Source: Alkalibacterium sp.
Lineage (GTDB): Bacteria; Bacillota; Bacilli; Lactobacillales; Carnobacteriaceae_A
Length of the DNA: 64,000 nucleotides
Reading direction: 5' to 3'
Assembly: GCA_020832185.1 (NCBI GenBank)
Contig: JAFIFE010000028.1
Span: forward strand, 1 to 64,000
Shown here: positions 28,519 through 37,682 of the stretch, one piece after another
Position numbering within the stretch: position 1 is the stretch's first letter
How the letters are laid out: every line of letters begins with the position of its first letter
Position numbers and translations under genes: made by a program
Notes under the pieces: generated by a model
What the model was told of the DNA's origin: nothing
Databases searched by the model: none
What the model saw: the letters and a program-made list of their open reading frames with translations, nothing else

Positions 28519-28747
28519 AGTGCTGATCCTTTTGATCTTTCTGATCATTTTTCCCTTTTTTAATCTGATAAAAAGAGACGGCCATTCGCGTACCTTGTAC
28601 AAAGTCTTTGGTGGCAAATAGAGCAAACAGATAGGAGAAAAATCCCCATCCGCTAGTCCCAACTGAATCAATAGTGAAAAACATGAACAGCAAAAAGAAT
28701 GCAAATTTAAACCCTATTTGAAACATAATTTGTTTTTCTGTCATCAT
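28517..28747 (-). CDS. ydiK: YdiK-like DUF4305 membrane protein
   Basis: A 76-residue protein with two hydrophobic segments (FKFAFFLLFMFFTIDSVG and WGFFSYLFALFATKDFV) and a charged C-terminal tail of Lys/Gln/Asp repeats. Length, topology and position between rex and ydiL match B. subtilis YdiK (DUF4305). The function is unknown. AAAGGATTT precedes tandem ATG codons at 28747 and 28744; either may serve. Confidence 0.75.
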   Translation of the reverse strand: MMTEKQIMFQIGFKFAFFLLFMFFTIDSVGTSGWGFFSYLFALFATKDFVQGTRMAVSFYQIKKGKNDQKDQKDQH

Positions 28748-28774
28748 AAATCCTTTCTTATCCCGTATCGTTTA

Positions 28775-29443
28775 TTATATATAGAGATTAGCTAAAACGG
28801 CAAAGACATTCATCAGGCAATGGGCGATGATGGGTGTCCAGATGTTTTCTGTTTTATAATACAGCCATGCAAAGACGAGACCCATCGAGGAGTAAACCAA
28901 CAGTAAGCCGTCAAAATGAATGAAAGCGAAAATCAGTGAGCTGATCACAGCAGCCCCGATCCCGCCTAATTTCCCTACCATCATGCCGAATAATGCTTTT
29001 CTAAACACAAATTCTTCCATTATAGGTCCGGTGACACCGATCAGTAATAAAAATGCCGGATATCTTCTGACCACTTCAACAAGCATTTGCGTGTTTTCAG
29101 ATTCCATTGAGGAACCTAAGAAATTGACTTCTATTATGCTGGCTATGCTTTGTACTATTAAAGCAATAAACATTCCTGCAAGACCCCATAATAATATGTT
29201 AACTATATTTGCTCGAAAAGGCGTTTCAAAATCAAAATACATTTGTCGTTTTCTTACAATCCAGATCATCCCGATTGCTCCAAGCGTAAAGAGAATCATT
29301 GAAGGCATTAAGAAGCCTACAGTCCCTAATGTATCGGGTAGAAATAACGGAATAATGGCCGAAAGAACCTGAACGGCCAGAAATAAAATAATAATATGTG
29401 CTGCTGTTTTTTTATTTGAATCTTGAGTTTCCATACTGTTCAT
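28775..29443 (-). CDS. ydiL: CPBP family intramembrane metalloprotease (YdiL-like)
   Basis: An Abi/CAAX-processing type membrane protein. The motifs EEFVFRK (EExxxR, near residue 143), FAFIHFDG (near 170) and PIIAHCLMN (near 204) provide the expected Glu and His residues. About six membrane helices are visible. The first ATG (29443) abuts AAAGG; the fourth codon ATG (29434) has better spacing and may be the true start. It lies divergent from groESL, as in Bacillus. Confidence 0.87.
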   Translation of the reverse strand: MNSMETQDSNKKTAAHIIILFLAVQVLSAIIPLFLPDTLGTVGFLMPSMILFTLGAIGMIWIVRKRQMYFDFETPFRANIVNILLWGLAGMFIALIVQSIASIIEVNFLGSSMESENTQMLVEVVRRYPAFLLLIGVTGPIMEEFVFRKALFGMMVGKLGGIGAAVISSLIFAFIHFDGLLLVYSSMGLVFAWLYYKTENIWTPIIAHCLMNVFAVLANLYI

Positions 29444-29537
29444 CCTTTAAACTATATTCCCACAATACTAGTAATTTAACACAAATAGAGAGTGGTTGCC
29501 ACAAACGAAATTTTTCTAAGAAATTTTACGTTAAGGC

Positions 29538-29566
29538 TTGCAAGAAATCAAAGTTTTGAATATACT
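29538..29566 (+). promoter_or_regulatory. groESL promoter
   Basis: -35 TTGCAA (29538-29543), 17-nt spacer, -10 TATACT (29561-29566). The CIRCE operator covers the start site. Confidence 0.85.
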
Positions 29567-29577
29567 AGGTTATGGAG

Positions 29578-29604
29578 TTAGCACTCGGAGGTCGAGAGTG
29601 CTAA
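29578..29604 (+). promoter_or_regulatory. CIRCE operator (HrcA binding site)
   Basis: TTAGCACTC, nine bases, GAGTGCTAA: an exact match to the CIRCE consensus. It lies 12 nt after the -10 box and 77 nt before groES, so HrcA should repress the chaperonin genes until heat shock. Confidence 0.98.
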
Positions 29605-29681
29605 AACTACAAAACCTACTGCTCAGCGGTAGCGAATGATAGTACAAATAGAATATAAATATATTTTGGAGGGGTTACAAC

Positions 29682-29966
29682 ATGTTAAAACCTTTAGGAA
29701 ATCGTGTACTTCTTGAAGTAACAAAAGAAGAAGAAAAAACTGCAAGCGGATTAGTTTTACCTGATTCTGCTAAAGAAAAGCCACAATCAGCGGTCGTCGT
29801 AGCTGTTGGTGAAGGGAAACTTCTGGATAACGGTGGACGAGCTGCAGTATCAGTCACAGTTGGAGACAACGTTATTTTTGAAAAATATGCTGGTTCTGAA
29901 GTGAAGTACCAGGGAACAGAGTATTTAGTCGTTAAAGATACTGACATCATTGCGATTGTAGAGTAA
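29682..29966 (+). CDS. groES: Co-chaperonin GroES
   Basis: A 94-residue heptameric lid for GroEL. It opens [13 protein letters not shown], has the mobile loop [20 protein letters not shown] (residues 15-34) and ends [24 protein letters not shown] precedes the ATG. It is co-transcribed with groEL, 49 nt downstream, under the CIRCE-controlled promoter. Confidence 0.98.
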   Translation: MLKPLGNRVLLEVTKEEEKTASGLVLPDSAKEKPQSAVVVAVGEGKLLDNGGRAAVSVTVGDNVIFEKYAGSEVKYQGTEYLVVKDTDIIAIVE

Positions 29967-30012
29967 CACTGAAGAACACAGGATACTACTAAAACTTAAG
30001 GAGCGATATTAA

Positions 30013-31641
<1,629 letters not shown>

Positions 31642-31715
31642 GTAAGAGATTAAGTCTGACTTAATCTATCCTTGCAATAGCTTCTTTGGCTTCATAAATA
31701 CAATGAATGAATATG

Positions 31716-31769
31716 AAAGACTGGGTAAAAGAGACAGATTAAGTGTCTGCTCTTTATCCAGTCTTTTTC
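31716..31769 (+). terminator. Terminator after groEL
   Basis: AAAGACTGG-TAAA-GAG pairs with CTC-TTTA-CCAGTCTTT with an inner AGACA/TGTCT helix, then TTTTT. A small perfect dyad, AGATTAAGTC/GACTTAATCT (31647-31667), lies just after the stop. Confidence 0.88.
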
Positions 31770-31878
31770 TGTTTCCAGTGAGAGTGACCTTGTGAGCAGT
31801 CACATTAAATCCCTAAAGAGATTATGGTATGATATGAATCAGATAAAGACTGATCAAAACAGAAAAAGGGGAACGCAA

Positions 31879-32796
31879 ATGACAGAGGGAACAGTAGCAA
31901 TTGTGGGTTTAGGAGCACTAGGTATTTTATATGGGAAGCACTTGTCAGATGCTTTAGGGAAAAATCGAGTTAGAATCATAGTAAATGCAGAAAGAAAGAA
32001 GCGTTATGAGAAAGAGGGGGTTATACTGAATGGCGAGTTCTGCAATTTTAAATATGTTCTTGAAACAGAGCAGGATCGTCCGGCAGACCTGATCATAGTG
32101 GCAACGAAATCACTCACGTTAAATAGTGGGATAGAATCTATGAAGCATCAGGTTGGTGAGCAATCCACTATCCTCTCTTTGATCAATGGGATATCCAGTG
32201 AAGGAATCTTAGGTGAAGCATTTGGGCATGAGAAAGTCATCCCAACCGTGGCGATAGGAATGGATGCGACAAGAGAAGGGCAGAATGTCCGTTCGAAAGT
32301 AAAAGGATGGCTTCAAATCGGTGCAGATACGCCTGAAAAAGAGATAAGGCTATGCAAGGTCATGTCCCTATTTGATGAGGCTGAGTTTCCTTATGTTGTG
32401 GAAGATAATATTACCCTTAAAATCTGGGAAAAATTCATTATGAATGTCGGTGTGAATCAAGTGGTTATGGTCAATGAAACGACATATGGGGGTGTCCAGA
32501 CAGGGGGGCCCTATCATGAACAAGCGCGAGCTGCCATGGCAGAAGTCGTGCGAGTTGCTCAAGCTGAAGGCATTGCCTTGGATGAGACACATATTCAAAA
32601 GGCCTTTGATATTATCGATACGGTTGACCCGGACGGGAGGCCTTCGATGAGACAGGATGGCCTAGCGCGGAGACCCTCAGAAGTGGAGCTTTTCTCAGGG
32701 ACCGTATTAGCTAAGTCAGAAAAATACACTCTCGAAGCCCCTGTTAATGGCTATCTTTATAATGAAGTCAGACGAATGGAATCCGAGTACGAGTGA
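31879..32796 (+). CDS. 2-dehydropantoate 2-reductase family protein
   Basis: A ketopantoate reductase (PanE/ApbA) family enzyme that would reduce 2-dehydropantoate with NADPH on the route to pantothenate. The Rossmann loop VAIVGLGALGILYG lies at residues 6-19, the central lysine is in ATKSLTL near 74, and KIWEKFIMNVGVNQ near 185-198 with a late Ser-rich helix match the C-terminal domain. The ATG at 31879 follows AAAAAGGGG; an ATG 87 nt upstream lies in the terminator-proximal region without such a site. Paralogues act on other keto acids, so PanE itself is not certain. Confidence 0.85.
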   Translation: MTEGTVAIVGLGALGILYGKHLSDALGKNRVRIIVNAERKKRYEKEGVILNGEFCNFKYVLETEQDRPADLIIVATKSLTLNSGIESMKHQVGEQSTILSLINGISSEGILGEAFGHEKVIPTVAIGMDATREGQNVRSKVKGWLQIGADTPEKEIRLCKVMSLFDEAEFPYVVEDNITLKIWEKFIMNVGVNQVVMVNETTYGGVQTGGPYHEQARAAMAEVVRVAQAEGIALDETHIQKAFDIIDTVDPDGRPSMRQDGLARRPSEVELFSGTVLAKSEKYTLEAPVNGYLYNEVRRMESEYE

Positions 32797-32804
32797 TAAT
32801 GGTC

Positions 32805-32945
32805 CTATCCAAACACTGACTCAAGTAAGGACACAACTGACTGGCTGACATCGATGCCAAGATAAATGAGAATTCCATCAATCACTATATAAGTAAAGAC
32901 TCCTAGTAGTCCGGATAAAAAAAGACGCTTCTTTTGCTTTTTCAT
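32805..32945 (-). CDS. 46-aa single-pass membrane microprotein
   Basis: A small ORF starting at ATG (complement of 32943-32945), with GAGGGGTG 6 nt upstream and stop TAG at 32805-32807. The N-terminus is strongly basic (MKKQKKRLFL). One hydrophobic helix follows (GLLGVFTYIVIDGILIYLG), then a short amphipathic tail. This positive-inside arrangement is what a real membrane microprotein would show. It ends 8 nt from the reductase stop and converges on it. I do not recognise a family. Confidence 0.6.
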   Translation of the reverse strand: MKKQKKRLFLSGLLGVFTYIVIDGILIYLGIDVSQSVVSLLESVFG

Positions 32946-33067
32946 CAAAAACACCCCTCTATTATATGGTTATATTAATAATTATGTTTAAAATACAGAG
33001 CGGTGTCAATTCTTGAAAGATAAAAATAGCAAACTTAACTTAAAATAAGCAGTAAAGGGGTATAAGC

Positions 33068-33856
33068 ATGAAAGTGAGTGCAATACAGCTAGCTATTCAA
33101 TTTAACGATCCAGAAAAAAATTATACTCTGATTGAAAATAAGGTGATCGAAACAATCAATAATGAGAAACCTGATGTCGTCCTGCTTCCTGAGATGTGGA
33201 ATGTCTCTTTTTTTCCGGACAACCTGAACGAAACAGCTGATGTTGAGGGGAAACATACAAAAGATCTCCTCAGCCGTCTGGCTCGATCCTATGGAGTCAA
33301 TATTGTAGGGGGATCAGTCGCTACTAAAATAGCAGATAACTTTTACAACACAAGCTATAGCTTTAACAGAGAAGGGGAACTTGTGCACACCTATCATAAG
33401 GTTCACTTGTTTTCTCCCGCGATGGAGCATGAAACGTTTACGGCAGGCAATACATTAGGCGTCTTTGAATTAGACGGTGTGAAAGTGGGAGTGGCAACAT
33501 GCTATGACTTAAGATTTGTAGAGTGGATCCGCATGATGGCTCTGGAAGGAATAGAGATTCTATTTGTCCCTGCAGCCTGGCCACATCCGAGAGTATTCCC
33601 CTGGCAGACCCTTCAGCGTGCACGTGCCATTGAAAATCAGGTATTTGTTGTCGGACTCAACAGCGTAGGCGTGACGGATACCCTATCTTTCTGCGGACAT
33701 TCGATGATCTTAAGTCCTTTAGGAGAAACACTTTCGGAAGCTTTTGAGGAAGAAACTGTTTTGACAGCTGATCTTGACTTGGACTCTAGAAAAGAGATTA
33801 GAGAACAAATAAATGTATTCAACGATCGTCGTCCAGAACTCTATGAAATGAATTGA
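33068..33856 (+). CDS. Carbon-nitrogen hydrolase (nitrilase superfamily)
   Basis: A cytosolic amidase with the Glu-Lys-Cys triad visible: Glu in LLPEMWN near residue 42, Lys in YHKVHLFSP near 112, and Cys in VATCYDLRF near 146. The closest family is the omega-amidase/YafV-type branch, which hydrolyses alpha-ketoglutaramate or similar; the substrate is not proven. The length of 262 is typical. AAAGGGGTATAAGC precedes the ATG. A glycosylase gene follows 64 nt later. Confidence 0.88.
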   Translation: MKVSAIQLAIQFNDPEKNYTLIENKVIETINNEKPDVVLLPEMWNVSFFPDNLNETADVEGKHTKDLLSRLARSYGVNIVGGSVATKIADNFYNTSYSFNREGELVHTYHKVHLFSPAMEHETFTAGNTLGVFELDGVKVGVATCYDLRFVEWIRMMALEGIEILFVPAAWPHPRVFPWQTLQRARAIENQVFVVGLNSVGVTDTLSFCGHSMILSPLGETLSEAFEEETVLTADLDLDSRKEIREQINVFNDRRPELYEMN

Positions 33857-33920
33857 ATCTGAATGACTTTCGACCCGGCTTTGAGAAGATGACGTGAAGA
33901 ATGCAGAAAGGCAGATGACA

Positions 33921-34643
33921 ATGCAGCAAGAACAGAAGGAAACGACTGTGTATTTTAACGTTGAAGACGATGCACTTAATTATTTGAAAGATGCAGATCC
34001 AGTGCTCGGAAAAGTGATAGACGAGATCGGTCCTATAAGAAGGAAGATCAGACCGGACATTTATGCAGCGCTGGTGAACAGTATCATAGGTCAGCAGATT
34101 TCGACCAAAGCTCAGCAGACAATCTGGACCAGGCTGAAAGAAAAGGTGGAAGAAGTCACACCTGATAATATACTCGCATGTTCGGATGAAGATATTCAAT
34201 CTATCGGTATTTCATTCCGGAAAGTCTCGTACATTAAAGACGTTTCTAAAGAAATCGCTCAGGGAGAGCTTGATTTAAGTGGGCTTCAAACAATGAGTAA
34301 TGACGAAGTTGCTCAAAGGTTATCCCAGATCAAGGGAGTCGGAGTATGGACAGCTGAAATGCTGATGATTTTTTCTATGGGCCGAGAGAATATATTAAGC
34401 TGGGATGATCTGGCTATTCATCGAGGGTTACGGATGCTTTACCATCACAGACGGATAACCAAAAAGCTATTTTCAAAATATCAGAGGCGGTACGCTCCTT
34501 ATGCAAGCATTGCCAGTCTATACCTCTGGGAAATTGCCGGAGGAGCTATTTCAAACATGAAAGATTATGCTCCTTTAACAGAAGCTCAAAAAAAGCGGAG
34601 AGCCAGAAATAGAAGAAAAAATGTAAAAAATCCAAAAAGATAA
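33921..34643 (+). CDS. DNA-3-methyladenine glycosylase II (AlkA-like)
   Basis: An HhH-GPD base-excision repair glycosylase removing alkylated purines. The hairpin-helix-hairpin is LSQIKGVGVWTAEMLMIF near residues 138-155, and the catalytic Asp lies in SWDDLAIHRG near 167. NSIIGQQISTKAQQTIW near 50-66 is the conserved first helix of the domain. The start is taken at ATG 33921 (9 nt after AAAGG); ATG 33915 and GTG 33894 are possible. The tail is very basic (KKRRARNRRKNVKNPKR), which may aid DNA binding. Confidence 0.87.
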   Translation: MQQEQKETTVYFNVEDDALNYLKDADPVLGKVIDEIGPIRRKIRPDIYAALVNSIIGQQISTKAQQTIWTRLKEKVEEVTPDNILACSDEDIQSIGISFRKVSYIKDVSKEIAQGELDLSGLQTMSNDEVAQRLSQIKGVGVWTAEMLMIFSMGRENILSWDDLAIHRGLRMLYHHRRITKKLFSKYQRRYAPYASIASLYLWEIAGGAISNMKDYAPLTEAQKKRRARNRRKNVKNPKR

Positions 34644-34707
34644 TGGCATTTACAAATTCACCTGTTGACTACTGCATTTTTAATGAAAAAAATCAGGAGG
34701 TCTCTTT

Positions 34708-36183
34708 ATGTTAAAAAGATATGATTTCAACGCCAGTGAAAATCCCTATAATAAGTTTAAAACTAAAGAACTCGGGGAACGTCTATCCAGAGCCCAGCGA
34801 TTAGTTGGGAATCTGGGCATCCCTGTTTTGATTATTGTAGACGGATGGGAGTCTTCTGGTAAAGGGTTTGTTATCAAAGACCTAGTAAAAGAACTGAATC
34901 CCAAGCACTTTAAAGTCAGTGTCTTTGAGAACCCGACCGAAGATGAATACAGCCGTCCTTTTCTCTGGCGCTTCTGGAATAAACTGCCGAAAAAAGGAGA
35001 TATAGCCATATTTGACCGAAGTTTTTATTTCAAAGTGTTCAACGACCTGTCTTTAACCAGGGAAGATCTGGATAGAGACATTGAAGACATCAGTTCGATT
35101 GAAAAACAGCTCTTAGATGACGATACGATCATTATCAAATTCTTCCTTCATCAGAAAGAGAAGACCCAGCAGAAAAGAATAGATGAGCTGAAAGAGGACG
35201 AGGACCGGTCATTTATGATCAGCGAGCGGGATGAGGATCAATATGACCACTACCCCGACTATCTGAATCACTTTGATGCTGTTTTGAAAAAATCTGACTT
35301 CACTTTCAGCAAATGGCATGTTGTATCTTCAGAAGACAAAAAAGATGCTTCTGATAAAGTGCTGGGCATGACGATCGATTTGATCCATGAGGGGATCGAC
35401 CGTATTATGGGCATGAAAAATGGCGGGTTAAGAAAGGAACTGAGAGACTACTCCCCGCATGAAAAGCCGCTGGACAGGGTGAATTTAAATCTCAAACTGG
35501 AAGATGAAGAATATAATGAGCTTAAAAACGATTTGCAGATGGAAGCTCAAAGGTTATCGTTCAGGCTGTATACAAGTGGAATTCCGACGGTGATGGTCTT
35601 TGAAGGGGTCGATGCAGCCGGTAAAGGCGGTGCCATTGAACGACTGACAAGAGAGATGGACCCGAGAGGATACGAAGTCGTTACGACTGCTGCACCTTCT
35701 GAAGATGAAAAAGCTCATCATTATTTATGGCGCTTTTACAAAAATTTTCCGAAAAAAGGGAACATGAAAATCTTTGACCGCAGCTGGTACGGCAGAGTTA
35801 TGGTGGAGCGGGTCGAACAACTGGCTGAAATGGAAGAATGGGACCGGGCTTATGATGAAATAAATGAAATGGAGCAGCACCTCCATAACTTTAATACACT
35901 GATCTTAAAATTCTTTGTATACATTGACAAGGAAGAACAGCTCAGACGGTTTAAATCGAGGGAAACAGAGCCGGATAAAGTATACAAACTAACCGATGAA
36001 GACTGGCGTAATCGGGAAAAATGGGATGAGTATATTGAAGCTATGAATGAAATGCTGGTGCGGACTGATACTGACTATGCCCCATGGATCATCGTCGAAG
36101 GCCAACAAAAGAAGTACGCACGAATAAAAGTGTTACAGTCATTTATAGAACAGGCTAGACACATACTGGATCAGACAACTTAA
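34708..36183 (+). CDS. pap: Polyphosphate:AMP phosphotransferase (tandem PPK2)
   Basis: Carries two PPK2 domains (about residues 1-235 and 250-491), as in class II PPK2/Pap enzymes that make ADP from AMP and polyphosphate. Walker A-like loops are VDGWESSGKGFVIKDL near 45 and EGVDAAGKGGAIERLT near 299. Lid motifs are IFDRSFY and IFDRSWYGRVMVERV. The first domain has FDRSFYFKV instead of DRSWYGRV, suggesting that only the second is catalytically active, as in characterised tandem enzymes. AGGAGGTC precedes the ATG. It is a single-gene unit ending in a terminator. Confidence 0.9.
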   Translation: MLKRYDFNASENPYNKFKTKELGERLSRAQRLVGNLGIPVLIIVDGWESSGKGFVIKDLVKELNPKHFKVSVFENPTEDEYSRPFLWRFWNKLPKKGDIAIFDRSFYFKVFNDLSLTREDLDRDIEDISSIEKQLLDDDTIIIKFFLHQKEKTQQKRIDELKEDEDRSFMISERDEDQYDHYPDYLNHFDAVLKKSDFTFSKWHVVSSEDKKDASDKVLGMTIDLIHEGIDRIMGMKNGGLRKELRDYSPHEKPLDRVNLNLKLEDEEYNELKNDLQMEAQRLSFRLYTSGIPTVMVFEGVDAAGKGGAIERLTREMDPRGYEVVTTAAPSEDEKAHHYLWRFYKNFPKKGNMKIFDRSWYGRVMVERVEQLAEMEEWDRAYDEINEMEQHLHNFNTLILKFFVYIDKEEQLRRFKSRETEPDKVYKLTDEDWRNREKWDEYIEAMNEMLVRTDTDYAPWIIVEGQQKKYARIKVLQSFIEQARHILDQTT

Positions 36184-36191
36184 TAAATAGT

Positions 36192-36226
36192 AAAAAGAGT
36201 ATTCTTCAGAAATACTCTTTTTTTTC
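36192..36226 (+). terminator. Terminator after the PPK2 gene
   Basis: AAAGAGTATT/AATACTCTTT around a 6-nt loop, then eight T. Confidence 0.92.
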
Positions 36227-36321
36227 GCTGCTTAAAGAAAAGGTGTGAAGAGAGGAGTCGGAACGAGCATCATTCAGGGTAAGTTCACCTGATTTTCGAT
36301 AATAACGTTGTCCTTAGCTTT

Positions 36322-36640
36322 AGAACCAGTTCATTTAAGTCTCTCGTATGAACTGGTTTCAAAACCCTTATTGAGACTAGTTCGTGTGCATAAAGAAACA
36401 GAACTAGTTTCAAAACCGCTATTGAGACTAGTTCATGGGAATATGGAGAAAGAACTGGTATCAAAACTGATATTGAAACTAGTTGCTGGAAAGATGGATC
36501 GAGAAGTGGTTGCAAACCAATTTTTGTCCCCACTTCCCTAGGAAATAGCAGCTGAACTAGTCTCAAAATCATTATAGTGACTAGTTAAGAAAAGGGCGAG
36601 TGATGAACTGGTTTCAAAGCAGACGAAAATCAGATGCACT
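36322..36640. repeat. Array of 51-bp imperfect dyad repeats
   Basis: Six units start at 36350, 36401, 36452, 36503, 36554 and 36605, exactly 51 bp apart; a half unit lies before the first. Each unit opens GAAC(T)(A/G)GTTTCAAAA and, after about 12 bases, has the complementary GAGACTAGTTC. That makes a 34-bp hairpin followed by a 17-bp variable spacer. Unit 4 has changed on both arms (GAAGTGG with CCACTTC), which keeps the pairing. Because 51 is a multiple of three, open frames of 77 and 95 codons appear on both strands with 17-residue repeats, but neither has a ribosome binding site. Confidence 0.85.
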
Positions 36641-36724
36641 TAATCCTTAGGGCATTAATATTGAGAAATAGGTGGGGCCAAAGGTACATGTCATTAAAAT
36701 TTTACCCTTGCCCGATAATAGTAT

Positions 36725-36783
36725 AAAAAAAAGCACGCTCGCTTTAAACAGGATGATCACCTGCTTAAAGCGAGCGTGCTTTC
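36725..36783. terminator. Very strong bidirectional terminator
   Basis: AAAGCACGCTCGCTTTAA with TTAAAGCGAGCGTGCTTT plus an inner CAGG/CCTG helix, and an A-run on the left. It ends the CAP-domain gene on the minus strand and insulates the repeat array. Confidence 0.9.
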
Positions 36784-36829
36784 TGCTGGAGAGTTTTGTC
36801 CCAGCGTTTATTTATTGAGTGATGCTTTT

Positions 36830-37501
36830 TTAAAGTTGTGTTCCGAACAGCTGAGTTGCGTATAGAAATTCGCCATCATAATGAACCCCGACACCGATTT
36901 CTTCAAAATCAGCACGGATCATGTTTTCGTAGTGTCCCTGGCTTTCGACCCAGCCGTTGAAAATCAGCTCCGCCATTTCCTCATCACTTAAGTAATGAGT
37001 CGCCATTCCAAGATTTTCACCTGCCACTCTATAGGGGTAGTGAATCCCTTCTTCGTTGAAGACGGTAAACGTTTCAGACCCATCAGGTCGCGTATGTGAG
37101 AATAGTTCTTCAGTTTCGATTGCACGAATAGTGGCAGCAGCACGTAACATATCATTTGACTGTAAGGTATTGACCCCCAGTTCTGTTCTTAATTCATTCA
37201 CTAATTGAATAATCGTCTGTTCCACGAGAGCGACATCAATGTCTTCGGTTTCCTCACTGGTGATGGACGGAGCCTCGTGTTCTTCCTGCTCAGATTCCTG
37301 ACGTGTAAATGATTCACTGATAAAAGGTGTCGTATCGAACGACAGATTCAATCGGTTAAAATCAATCGTTGAGGGGAGGTAGCTGACAATCGTATGCATC
37401 CAGTCTCCCACCGTTGTTCCATTTATTAATCCAGTTGTACCTAACCAGAATCCTATAATTAAAGTTAAAAGTAAGAAAAAAAGCTTGCGAATATATCTCA
37501 T
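36830..37501 (-). CDS. CAP (SCP-like) domain protein, membrane-anchored
   Basis: An exported protein with an N-terminal hydrophobic anchor (FFLLLTLIIGFWLGTTG, residues 8-24), an acidic linker and a C-terminal YkwD-type CAP/SCP domain (about 95-223). Motifs include LVNELRTELGVNTLQ, ELFSHTRPDG, GENLGMA and WVESQGHYENMI. The start is ATG 37501 (9 nt after GAGAGG); a TTG 9 nt upstream touches that site. The function of bacterial CAP proteins is mostly unknown. No wall-sorting signal is present. Confidence 0.85.
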   Translation of the reverse strand: MRYIRKLFFLLLTLIIGFWLGTTGLINGTTVGDWMHTIVSYLPSTIDFNRLNLSFDTTPFISESFTRQESEQEEHEAPSITSEETEDIDVALVEQTIIQLVNELRTELGVNTLQSNDMLRAAATIRAIETEELFSHTRPDGSETFTVFNEEGIHYPYRVAGENLGMATHYLSDEEMAELIFNGWVESQGHYENMIRADFEEIGVGVHYDGEFLYATQLFGTQL

Positions 37502-37565
37502 TTGAATCAACCTCTCTTGTCTAAAAGTATTGTATCAGAAAGGATTGAAACTAAAAAGAATAAGG

Positions 37566-37628
37566 TATGACATTTTTCATGTCAAATAGTGTCATTTACT
37601 TCATTTTGCAAGGGGGTTTTTGTATAAT
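37566..37628 (+). promoter_or_regulatory. Promoter and candidate operator of the MATE gene
   Basis: TGACAT (37568-37573), five bases, ATGTCA (37579-37584) is a perfect dyad, and TGTCAT (37590-37595) adds a third half site. The -10 TATAAT is at 37623-37628; the -35 is poor. The spacing suggests a regulator site next to the promoter, but no regulator gene lies nearby. Confidence 0.45.
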
Positions 37629-37682
37629 AGAGAAGTTAATTAGAAATCGAGAGTAAACGGGTAGAATAGAGGAGTAGTAATC

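Noticed and set aside
36322-36640. CRISPR array
   Set aside because: The repeats are imperfect and themselves dyads, the spacers are only 17 bp, and no cas gene is present.
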